Source: Erysipelotrichales bacterium
Lineage (GTDB): Bacteria > Bacillota_I > Bacilli_A > Erysipelotrichales > Erysipelotrichaceae
DNA: 34,055 nt
Assembly: GCA_910576855.1 (NCBI GenBank)
Contig: CAJTJP010000030.1
Location: forward strand, 1-34,055
Direction: 5' to 3'
Shown here in pieces: positions 9,319 to 15,910 of the stretch. The stretch's first letter is position 1, and the number at the start of each line of letters is the position of its first letter. The position numbers and the translations under genes are program-made. A model generated the notes under the pieces. That model was not told the DNA's origin, did no database searches, and worked only from the letters and a program-made list of their open reading frames with translations.

Positions 9319-10504
9319 TATTTTTAATTGTAGCCACATAATCATATACTGATAATTCAACTCGATCACTCATATCTTCATAGCTTAGCATATAAAATTT
9401 TGGCTCATCCGTTTTTAAATTATAAACTCGATAAACATAATAATAATCCTTATATTCATCCATAATATTTTTTTCACGTCTAGTTATATAGAATTCTTCA
9501 TATTCATCTCCGACTGTAGTTTTAACTTCAATAAATCTATCATGCACCTGATGATCCTGATCAATATCAAAGGATTTAATATCATATCCTAAGGTGTCAT
9601 CTGCTCGAGATCGCCATTCGATCTTTTCTGCTAAATCTCTTCTTCCTAAATTTATAAGCCGATTTCTCTCATAATTAAGCACTAACATTTCTCCCAACAA
9701 GCCAGTTTCTTCATTACGCTGTGCTTTCTTTCGATAATCCACTTTTTTCAACCCTGTTATTAATTTTCTGTTAATTCGTTTTTTCTTTTTAGCTTTAGGT
9801 ATACTACTTAATTTTAAGAGGTTCTCAGATCCATCATTAACTGTAGCTATATCCATACCATCATTTTCAATTAGAAACTCTTGTTGTATTGTTGTAGGAT
9901 TATAATTATCATTCATAATATTATCAATGATCTCCATATAAGGATAAGATAAACTGTCAGCTATTTCATCATATATGTTTTTTAAACACTGTAAATCAGT
10001 TAATAGTTCATCTTCAATGTAATCATCTTTCTTATAGTATTTTGATAAAATCGTGCCTGCTTCATATGATTTTGATAATCCTTTTTTTCCATTTAAAACA
10101 ATTTCACCCTTATCAAAATAATTGTCCTCAATCAAGTTTTTAAAATATTCAGAAGCTTTTTTTAAACATTTATTTTGATTTCTTTTGTATTTTTTAAAAG
10201 CTGTAATTCCTTGAAGCAATACCAAATAGAAACCCGACATATCCGCATTGAATAAGTAACAAATATAAATACCTTGTACCGCTGAGCTTGTAATTTCTCT
10301 ATTAAAAATACAAAGCCAAGGTATTTCTGCTTTATTACCGTTCCCGATGGAAGCTTTTATCAGATACTTTTCTCGATCAAACAACTTATATAACGATTTA
10401 GGTACATCATTCACAAAGGCTTGATAATAGTCCTTTTTAGAATCTACACTTCTTGAAGCATCATTCGCAAACTTGCTTAATAATAAATCAAATTCTTTTT
10501 TCAT
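9311..10504 (-). CDS. MrcB-like N-terminal domain fused to DUF3883/NOV_C nuclease-like domain
   Basis: A 397-residue two-domain protein. Residues about 35-185 match the MrcB_N (DUF3578) pattern: NGNKAEIPWLCIFNREITSS, GIYICYLFNADMSGFYLVLL, then SYEAGTILSKYY and a DELLTDL segment. In known proteins this domain usually precedes a McrB-type AAA GTPase, but none is present here. A basic linker (about 237-248, PKAKKKKRINRK) leads to a DUF3883 (NO VEIN C-terminal) domain at about 260-397. That domain shows GLLGEMLVLNYE (E272), LGYDI (D308) and FIEVKTT (E326, K328), a PD-(D/E)xK-like layout. Its start overlaps the Nudix gene stop (ATGA). Codons are strikingly AT-rich compared with neighbours, suggesting transfer. 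I infer a restriction-like DNA nuclease; activity is unproven. Confidence 0.8.
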   Translation of the reverse strand: MKKEFDLLLSKFANDASRSVDSKKDYYQAFVNDVPKSLYKLFDREKYLIKASIGNGNKAEIPWLCIFNREITSSAVQGIYICYLFNADMSGFYLVLLQGITAFKKYKRNQNKCLKKASEYFKNLIEDNYFDKGEIVLNGKKGLSKSYEAGTILSKYYKKDDYIEDELLTDLQCLKNIYDEIADSLSYPYMEIIDNIMNDNYNPTTIQQEFLIENDGMDIATVNDGSENLLKLSSIPKAKKKKRINRKLITGLKKVDYRKKAQRNEETGLLGEMLVLNYERNRLINLGRRDLAEKIEWRSRADDTLGYDIKSFDIDQDHQVHDRFIEVKTTVGDEYEEFYITRREKNIMDEYKDYYYVYRVYNLKTDEPKFYMLSYEDMSDRVELSVYDYVATIKNIE

Positions 10505-10896
10505 TTTATGGTCCCCTTTATATAAGCCGCTAATGCAATATCTGCTTTACATAAATCATACTTTAATAATTCATCTTTAGTAACATATCGATATTCACTA
10601 TGATCCTTTAACTGAATGACACCTTTTTTATGTTCGCATTCATATAATTTTAATTGAACCATATGCGACGATGATTCATAGACACTTGAAGTTAAATATT
10701 TTATAACACAAATATCAATATTTAATTCTTCCTTTATTTCTCTGATGATTGCGTCTATCTCTGATTCATTTGGTTCAACCTTACCACCTGGAAATTCCCA
10801 TTTTCCTAAATTACAGGCATCTCCACTCGCACGTTTCGCGATCAAATATTTATTATCTTTTTTTATTAACGCAGCCACTACATTCACTATTCTCAC
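10501..10896 (-). CDS. Nudix hydrolase, MutT/NudG-like
   Basis: Nudix pyrophosphohydrolase of 131 residues that would hydrolyse (deoxy)nucleoside triphosphates to monophosphates. The Nudix box runs from G38 to I60: GKVEPNE, then REIKEELNI. The essential E53, E56 and E57 are present, but Asn59 stands where Gly is usual. GKWEFPGGKVE resembles the MutT/NudG subgroup, which acts on oxidised or methylated nucleotides; the true substrate cannot be read from sequence. The stop overlaps the start of the MrcB_N-DUF3883 gene by 4 bp, so the pair is translationally coupled. It is AT-rich like its partner. A simple housekeeping MutT is the alternative, but the coupling suggests a shared role. Confidence 0.88.
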   Translation of the reverse strand: MRIVNVVAALIKKDNKYLIAKRASGDACNLGKWEFPGGKVEPNESEIDAIIREIKEELNIDICVIKYLTSSVYESSSHMVQLKLYECEHKKGVIQLKDHSEYRYVTKDELLKYDLCKADIALAAYIKGTIK

Positions 10897-10951
10897 CTAC
10901 TTTGAACTAAAATAATCGTTTAACCGACTTAGAATACCCTATACAAATCCA

Positions 10952-11950
10952 TTACGATTCTTGTTCATAAAGCATTAATTCAGCGCCTCTCATACAAGCA
11001 TTCCCGCCGATCGGAAAGGTAAAAATCGGAGTTGTGTGTCCGAAATTCATATTTACCATAATCGGAATATTCTGTAATTCCGGTTTCAGTTCTATCATCC
11101 GCTGCCATTTATCAAGTGACATGAACGAATTTATTTGCGCTCTGCCGAGCACCAGTCCTTTGATATTCTTCCCTTTGGCATGATGAAGCAGCGCCTGTAA
11201 ATTACGATCAAACTCTCGTAAAAATTCCTTTTCAGAGAGATCATCATCCTCAAGAAATAAAATACTGCCATCTACATCCGGCATATATTCACTGCCAAGC
11301 AACAAATTCAGCGTACATAGATTGCCGCCGATAATTCTGCCCTCACCCATGCCCGCATTCAACACCAACCGTCCTTCGTTAAGAATAAAGTTTCGCTGCT
11401 CTTGATGAATATACCACGAATCATCGCTCCACTGCTCAGAGTCCGTAACAGTTACCGGTTCTCGTTCCATCAGCATCCGCTTAAAATAAGCAAGGGTATA
11501 ATCACAGCCATGCTTCATACCAAAGGAAGAAAAATGCGGTCCGTAATAAGTGATTAAGCCGGTTTTGGCATAAATCGCATTTAATAACGCCGTTATATCA
11601 GAAAAACCGCATAAGATTTTAGGATTGCGTTTGATCAGCTCAAAATCAATATCATTCAAAAGCTGATTAATATTAAAACCACCGATGGCTGTCAGAATCC
11701 CCTTTACATTAGGATCCGAAAACGCATCATGGAGATCCGCCACACGCTCTGCGATTGATGCACACGCATAATCCTCATCAATTTGTTGAAACACGTGCTT
11801 TCCGAAAGTTACACGAAATCCTAATGATTCTAACCTCTGCTTCGCAATCGCGATTGTTTCTTCACTCAATAAACACATACTTTGTGACGGTGCGATTACA
11901 CGAATTTCATCGCCCTTATTCAGCTTATCGGGTATTATCACAGAATTCAT
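10952..11950 (-). CDS. S66 family LD-carboxypeptidase / MccF-like peptidase
   Basis: Serine peptidase of family S66, which includes muramoyl-tetrapeptide LD-carboxypeptidases and the microcin C7 self-immunity protein MccF. The nucleophile is S117 in GFSDITAL, preceded by FELIKRNPKIL as in the family. The catalytic Glu lies in the ILFLEDDDLSEKEF segment and the His in NFGHTTPIF near the C-terminus. Length is about 332 residues, with no signal peptide, so it is cytoplasmic. The loop before the acidic motif resembles the MccF branch more than LdcA, but this is not decisive. The start chosen is the ATG at 11950, eight bases after AAAGGTG; an ATG two codons upstream is too close to that site. It stands between lepB and the accessory pair, with its own probable promoter. 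Confidence 0.85.
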   Translation of the reverse strand: MNSVIIPDKLNKGDEIRVIAPSQSMCLLSEETIAIAKQRLESLGFRVTFGKHVFQQIDEDYACASIAERVADLHDAFSDPNVKGILTAIGGFNINQLLNDIDFELIKRNPKILCGFSDITALLNAIYAKTGLITYYGPHFSSFGMKHGCDYTLAYFKRMLMEREPVTVTDSEQWSDDSWYIHQEQRNFILNEGRLVLNAGMGEGRIIGGNLCTLNLLLGSEYMPDVDGSILFLEDDDLSEKEFLREFDRNLQALLHHAKGKNIKGLVLGRAQINSFMSLDKWQRMIELKPELQNIPIMVNMNFGHTTPIFTFPIGGNACMRGAELMLYEQES

Positions 11951-12271
11951 TGTCATTCACCTTTCCTTTACATAAACAGCGTGAAGCAAGCTTTAATCGT
12001 AAAAAGCCATACTGTAACTCACTTCTTGTTTAATAATCGTTACCTTATTATAACATGAAACACGAAAAAGCGGTAAAAGCAGATTGTCATATTTTGTATT
12101 GAATTGCCTTTACCTTATGATCGTTTCATACTGTATACTTAACATAGGTATCATAAAAAAAACTGTGACATAACGAGAAACAGCCTTTTCATAACTTATT
12201 AATATACCTTTTATTTGATAATCAGAAGCCTTTCGCTTCATACATATACATCATGAATATTAACAGCTTCA
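11951..12271 (-). other. Intergenic region between mccF-like gene and second lepB
   Basis: About 320 bp without a convincing ORF. On the minus strand it holds an extended -10 element for the mccF-like gene. It also holds a GGCTGT/ACAGTT hairpin followed by eight T (about 12158-12185), a plausible but weak terminator for the lepB transcript, and a GAAGC/GCTTC hairpin without a T tract (12225-12239). Nothing else is recognised. Confidence 0.5.
12044..12056 (-). promoter_or_regulatory. Extended -10 promoter element for the mccF-like gene
   Basis: On the minus strand TGTTATAAT ends at 12047, i.e. an extended -10 (TGn) joined to a perfect TATAAT (12047-12052). No good -35 is visible. The predicted leader is about 90 nt. 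Confidence 0.5.
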
Positions 12272-12853
12272 TCAGTCATCATTTGTCACAATTCTTAAAT
12301 TCGGATAAAACACATAGAAATGCTTACCGATTATATCCGAGCGTTGAAACGGACCGCGCTCACGGGAATCACGTGATTCGGGACGATTATCACCGACAAG
12401 AAAATACTCATTATCGCCCAATGTAATCTGTGCCATATCAGAAGTAAAAGTACTGCGTGATTTACCGGTACCGGTAATATACTCATCATTTAAAAACGGT
12501 TCTTCCATCGCCTGATCATTAATGTACAATACACCGTTACGATAAGCTACTGTTTCATTCGGTAAACCGATTACACGCTTCACCCACTGATCGCCGCTGT
12601 CCGGCTCTACGACCGCTACCACATCAAAGCGATGAATGCCGAAAACAAGCGTTGTAAAAATATTGGTCAACCCTTGATCGCCGTCTTGCAGCGTCGGAAG
12701 CATACTGCGACCGACTACTGTTTCCGGGCGCACGATAAAAATCGGTACTAAATAAACCAATACCACGACAATAATCACAATACGTAATAAATCAACTGCT
12801 TCCAGTAAAAAATTTTCTCTTTTTGTTTTTCTAGCTAAACGACGTTCATCCAT
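12272..12853 (-). CDS. lepB: Signal peptidase I, second tandem copy
   Basis: Membrane serine/lysine protease that removes signal peptides from exported proteins. One N-terminal membrane helix spans about residues 24-42 (LRIVIIVVVLVYLVPIFIV), with a basic cytoplasmic N-terminus (MDERRLARKTKR). The catalytic S50 is in GRSMLPTLQDGD and K92 in QWVKRVIGLP. The later family motif GDNRPESRDSRERGP is present. The start chosen is the ATG at 12853, eight bases after GGAG, giving 193 residues; an upstream GTG is possible. It follows another lepB by 21 bp. The two differ throughout, including the membrane helix, so they are old paralogues that may have different substrate preferences. Confidence 0.92.
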   Translation of the reverse strand: MDERRLARKTKRENFLLEAVDLLRIVIIVVVLVYLVPIFIVRPETVVGRSMLPTLQDGDQGLTNIFTTLVFGIHRFDVVAVVEPDSGDQWVKRVIGLPNETVAYRNGVLYINDQAMEEPFLNDEYITGTGKSRSTFTSDMAQITLGDNEYFLVGDNRPESRDSRERGPFQRSDIIGKHFYVFYPNLRIVTNDD

Positions 12854-12874
12854 ACGCAACACTCCACTCTGTGA

Positions 12875-13450
12875 TTAATCCCCCGTATTATGAACATATT
12901 GAAACTCATTGAAAGGAAAGAACACCAACACATCTTTACCGACCAATTCACTTTCCTTAAACGGTCCGTGAATGCGGCTGTCTTCGGAGCGGATGCGGTT
13001 ATCACCCATCAGCCAATACTCGTCCTCTTTGAGTGTAACCGGTCCGAAATCACTCGTAAAATTACCTTCCTTCTGCATATCCTTTACATAAGTCTGATTC
13101 AGAAAGAATTGATCTATGACCTTTCCATTTATTTTCAGCACATCATCCTTTGATTCCACAGTATCACCCGGAACACCGATCACACGCTTCACCCAATGCT
13201 CGCCACGCTCCTCATTATAAACAATTACCACATCGAAACGAGATACATTTTGAAATTTCACCGCAAAAACATTGGTGATGCCGAGCTGTCCGTCCTGCAA
13301 GGTCGGATACATACTGCTGCCCTCAACCCGAATCGGCTTTGCGACATAATGCGTAAGAATAAAGACAATCACAAAGCAAATCACAAATATTTTAGCCAAA
13401 TCAAGCAATTCCTTAAGAATTCGCTGTGACAGAGTTTTTGTTTCCTCCAT
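12875..13450 (-). CDS. lepB: Signal peptidase I, first tandem copy
   Basis: Type I signal peptidase (family S26) of 191 residues. One membrane helix lies at about residues 18-36 (LAKIFVICFVIVFILTHYV). Catalytic S46 is in EGSSMYPTLQDGQ and K88 in HWVKRVIGVPGDTV. GDNRIRSEDSRIHGPF is the conserved C-terminal box. The ATG at 13450 follows AGGAGG. It begins about 50 bp after the rplS stop, with a terminator between, so its expression probably depends on read-through from the ribosomal operon or an unseen promoter. lepB beside rplS is a common Bacillota arrangement. Confidence 0.93.
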   Translation of the reverse strand: MEETKTLSQRILKELLDLAKIFVICFVIVFILTHYVAKPIRVEGSSMYPTLQDGQLGITNVFAVKFQNVSRFDVVIVYNEERGEHWVKRVIGVPGDTVESKDDVLKINGKVIDQFFLNQTYVKDMQKEGNFTSDFGPVTLKEDEYWLMGDNRIRSEDSRIHGPFKESELVGKDVLVFFPFNEFQYVHNTGD

Positions 13451-13473
13451 GATGAATTCCTCCTATACTCTAG

Positions 13474-13503
13474 TAAAAAAGCCGGATCCTCCCGGCCTTT
13501 TTC
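13474..13503 (-). terminator. Intrinsic terminator between rplS and lepB
   Basis: GCCGG (13481-13485) and CCGGC (13492-13496) form a GC-rich 5-bp stem with A/T runs on both sides, giving about seven T on the minus strand. It is also symmetrical enough to act from the other side. Confidence 0.8.
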
Positions 13504-13854
13504 TTACTTGCGGATTTCTTTGATACGAGCAGCTTTTCCAGAACGACCGCGTAAATAATACAGCTTATTTCTGCGAACCTTACCGTGACGAATTACTTCG
13601 ATCTTATCGATAATCGGAGAATGTAACGGGAAAGTTCTTTCTACACCGATCTGATTGGAAATCTTACGAACTGTAAACATTTCGCTGATTCCGCCGCCCT
13701 GACGTGCAATTACAAGACCTTCAAATACCTGAATACGGGACTTGTCGCCTTCCTTGATTTTTACGTGTACACGTACTGTACTTCCGGTTCTAAAGAACGG
13801 AATATCAGTTTTTAACTGATTTTTTGTTACTTCATTAACTAATTGTAAATTCAT
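13504..13854 (-). CDS. rplS: 50S ribosomal protein L19 (bL19)
   Basis: Ribosomal protein at the 30S-50S interface. The start chosen is the ATG at 13854 after AAAGGAG, giving 116 residues beginning [15 protein letters not shown]. Conserved segments: [57 protein letters not shown] and [17 protein letters not shown]. The open frame extends far upstream, but that part is untranslated leader. Last ribosomal gene of the rpsP operon; a probable autoregulatory leader precedes it and a terminator follows it. Confidence 0.97.
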   Translation of the reverse strand: MNLQLVNEVTKNQLKTDIPFFRTGSTVRVHVKIKEGDKSRIQVFEGLVIARQGGGISEMFTVRKISNQIGVERTFPLHSPIIDKIEVIRHGKVRRNKLYYLRGRSGKAARIKEIRK

Positions 13855-13960
13855 TTTTCTGGCTCCTTTACTCATATATGTCCGTTGAGGCTCATGAATC
13901 ATTCGTACATTGTTCAGCGGAACCTTCGTACCTTTTCCATAGGAATGCAAAAGGCTTAAT
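13855..13960 (-). promoter_or_regulatory. Probable L19 autoregulatory leader RNA
   Basis: The roughly 140-nt gap between trmD and rplS is unusually long for this operon and can fold. CCTTTT/AAAAGG pair (13949-13954 with 13931-13936). A GTTC-CGCT-GAAC hairpin follows, and further short repeats run up to the ribosome-binding site. Bacillota commonly carry an L19 leader here. Membership is inferred from position and hairpins, not from a covariance search. Confidence 0.5.
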
Positions 13961-13998
13961 AATAATAGCACATTTTATGTATTACGACAATACTTTTT

Positions 13999-14727
13999 CT
14001 ATTTTTTTTGTTTCTCTTGAGTGATTTCCGCTAATAAAACAGCTTCCTCTTTGGAAAATTCACGATTTTCCAATAAATCAGGACGCTGTAACAGCGTTTT
14101 TCTGAGAGATTCTTTTAAGCGCCATGTCGCTATTTTTTTATGATGACCGCTTAGCAATACCTCAGGTACCTTTTTACCGTCATATTCAATCGGACGAGTA
14201 TATTGCGGGTACTCCAACAAACCGTTTTCAAAGGAATCATCCTCATGCGATTGTGTTTGAATTACCCCGTTCAACAAGCGTATCACCGCATCAGAAATTA
14301 CCATAGCCGCACCCTCTCCGCCGGTCAAAACAAAATCACCGAGCGATACTTCCATATCTACATAATCACGAATACGCTCATCAAATCCTTCATAATGACC
14401 GCATAATAAAATCAAATGATCGATTTCGGCAAAGGAATGCGCTGTCTGCTGAGTAAATTTTTGACCTTGCGGTGTCATCATTACCACCAGTGAATGCTCA
14501 TCGCGTACTGCCTTGATACAGTCGATGATCGGCTGGCACATCAGCACCATGCCCGCGCCGCCGCCGCACGGCGTATCATCTACATGATTATGCTTGTCCA
14601 ATGTATATTGACGATAATCCACACAAGAAAATTCAACATGCCCTTGTTCAATCGCACGCTTAATGATTGACGTTTCGACAAAGCGATCAAAAAATTCGGG
14701 AAACAGCGTCAGCACTGTTATTTTCAT
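13999..14727 (-). CDS. trmD: tRNA (guanine-37-N1)-methyltransferase
   Basis: Methylates G37 beside the anticodon, using S-adenosylmethionine, to keep the reading frame. SPOUT-family deep trefoil knot enzyme; 242 residues, usual length. Visible: ITVLTLFPEFF at the N-terminus, DDTPCGGGAGMV, the knot segments LILLCGHYEGFDERIRDYVD and SLGDFVLTGGEGAAM, then the C-terminal LLEYPQYTRPIEYDGKKVPEVLLSGHH. The ATG overlaps the rimM stop by 4 bp. Part of the conserved rpsP-khpA-rimM-trmD-rplS operon. Confidence 0.97.
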   Translation of the reverse strand: MKITVLTLFPEFFDRFVETSIIKRAIEQGHVEFSCVDYRQYTLDKHNHVDDTPCGGGAGMVLMCQPIIDCIKAVRDEHSLVVMMTPQGQKFTQQTAHSFAEIDHLILLCGHYEGFDERIRDYVDMEVSLGDFVLTGGEGAAMVISDAVIRLLNGVIQTQSHEDDSFENGLLEYPQYTRPIEYDGKKVPEVLLSGHHKKIATWRLKESLRKTLLQRPDLLENREFSKEEAVLLAEITQEKQKK

Positions 14728-15224
14728 AACATTCCCTCAATAAGTCTTGCCACAAGAACATGTTCCTTCACATCCACGTGAATAATAAAGCTTTTTACAT
14801 AAGGGATCAACAGCTCCTTTTCCCCTTTTACACGAATAATCGCATGTGCTCCGCTTTCAATAATTTCACTTACATGTCCCAGTTCGTGATCTGCCTCATC
14901 AACGACACGCATATTCAAAAGATCATGATAATAGATTTCATCCTCATCCAGTTCATGAAGCTGGTCCGCACTGACGCACAGACGGCAGCTTTTCCAATCC
15001 TCAACCTCGTTCAGATTAAATATTTCTTTCATTTTCACCAGCAACATTCCTTTATGCGGACGCACTGATTCAATCGTAAACGGAAACATCTTTTGATCTT
15101 TTTCCAAATACACACAAGCTCCGATCGCAAAGCGCTCATCCACAAAATCGGTCAGTACCTTTACACGAATTTCACCTTTGATTCCGTGTGTTCCTGCTAC
15201 ATAGCCAATAGTTCTGTATTCCAT
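14724..15224 (-). CDS. rimM: 16S rRNA processing / 30S maturation factor RimM
   Basis: Binds ribosomal protein S19 and assists maturation of the 30S head. 166 residues, two beta-barrel domains. The N-terminal GYVAGTHGIKGEIRVKVLTDF and the PRC-barrel part (DEIYYHDLLNMRVVDE, LGHVSEIIESGAHAIIRVKG, LLIPYVKSFI) are typical. It overlaps trmD by 4 bp and follows khpA by about 30 bp. No anomaly seen. Confidence 0.95.
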   Translation of the reverse strand: MEYRTIGYVAGTHGIKGEIRVKVLTDFVDERFAIGACVYLEKDQKMFPFTIESVRPHKGMLLVKMKEIFNLNEVEDWKSCRLCVSADQLHELDEDEIYYHDLLNMRVVDEADHELGHVSEIIESGAHAIIRVKGEKELLIPYVKSFIIHVDVKEHVLVARLIEGML

Positions 15225-15256
15225 ATCTTCCTCACTATCTGTAAAAAAGATGCGTT

Positions 15257-15520
15257 TTACAGCGCATCTCCATAAGATTCAAACTTGATATTGATGCGCT
15301 TGTCTTCTTCCTTACGAGAAGCAACCGACATCATATGACGAATTGCGGAAGCCATACTTCCTTTGCGACCGATTAAACGAGCCACATCATCATTGTTCGC
15401 ATAAACGTAAACAAGAATTTCATGCTCATCTAAACTTTCCATGATCTTAACAGAAAGACTTTCCTTATCTTCGACGATTGGTCTTACAAGATTCATTACG
15501 ACAGTTTCGTAATCAACCAT
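15257..15520 (-). CDS. khpA: KH-domain RNA-binding protein KhpA
   Basis: Small (87 residues) single KH-domain protein that acts with KhpB/Jag in RNA-dependent control of cell elongation and division in Bacillota. The KH core is VYANNDDVARLIGRKGSMASAIRHMM, with the GxxG loop as GRKG. Its ATG lies one base after the rpsP stop (TAGTATG), giving tight coupling. Position between rpsP and rimM is conserved (YlqC in Bacillus). Confidence 0.93.
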   Translation of the reverse strand: MVDYETVVMNLVRPIVEDKESLSVKIMESLDEHEILVYVYANNDDVARLIGRKGSMASAIRHMMSVASRKEEDKRINIKFESYGDAL

Positions 15521-15521
15521 A

Positions 15522-15794
15522 CTATTTTGCGTTCTTTTCTTCGTGCAATTTTTTCATGATACCTTCTTTAGATAAGATATTGCGAACAGTATCAGATGGC
15601 TGTGCACCATTTTTCAGCCATTTTTCAGCTAACTCATTATTTAAAGTTACCTGAGCCGGATTTGTTGTAGGATTGTAAGTACCAATGCTTTCAATAATAC
15701 GACCATCTCTCGGATAACGAGAATCTGCCGCTACGATACGGTAAAAAGGCTTGCCTTTCTTACCCATTCTTTTTAATCTTAATTTAACTGCCAT
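15522..15794 (-). CDS. rpsP: 30S ribosomal protein S16 (bS16)
   Basis: Small-subunit protein binding 16S rRNA early in assembly; 90 residues. Starts [20 protein letters not shown] with the conserved [22 protein letters not shown] and a C-terminal [16 protein letters not shown]. Ribosome-binding site AGGAGG lies before the ATG. First gene of the five-gene translation operon; its promoter overlaps the ffh terminator. Confidence 0.98.
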   Translation of the reverse strand: MAVKLRLKRMGKKGKPFYRIVAADSRYPRDGRIIESIGTYNPTTNPAQVTLNNELAEKWLKNGAQPSDTVRNILSKEGIMKKLHEEKNAK

Positions 15795-15835
15795 TCAAAT
15801 ATTTCCTCCTATATGTTTCTTATCAAACGTGTATA

Positions 15836-15863
15836 ATTATAACATAGATAAAACAGGTGTCAA
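15836..15863 (-). promoter_or_regulatory. Promoter of the rpsP operon
   Basis: On the minus strand a perfect TTGACA (15858-15863), 16-bp spacer ending in TG, and a perfect TATAAT (15836-15841). The -35 lies inside the 3' arm of the ffh terminator hairpin. Strong consensus fits a ribosomal protein operon. Confidence 0.85.
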
Positions 15864-15884
15864 GTATTTTTCCTTGCCACCTGT
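15853..15884 (-). terminator. Terminator after ffh
   Basis: ACAGGTG (minus, 15884-15878) pairs with CACCTGT (15859-15853), extended by an inner CAAG/CTTG. The sequence after the stem is T-rich (TTTATC). It overlaps the rpsP -35 box. Confidence 0.75.
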
Positions 15885-15910
15885 AAATTTCAGTATTTTT
15901 CAATCATTTA

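Noticed and set aside
13855-13971. Longer L19 starting at 13971
   Set aside because: The extra 39 residues have no family similarity and coincide with the structured leader; the ATG at 13854 has AAAGGAG.
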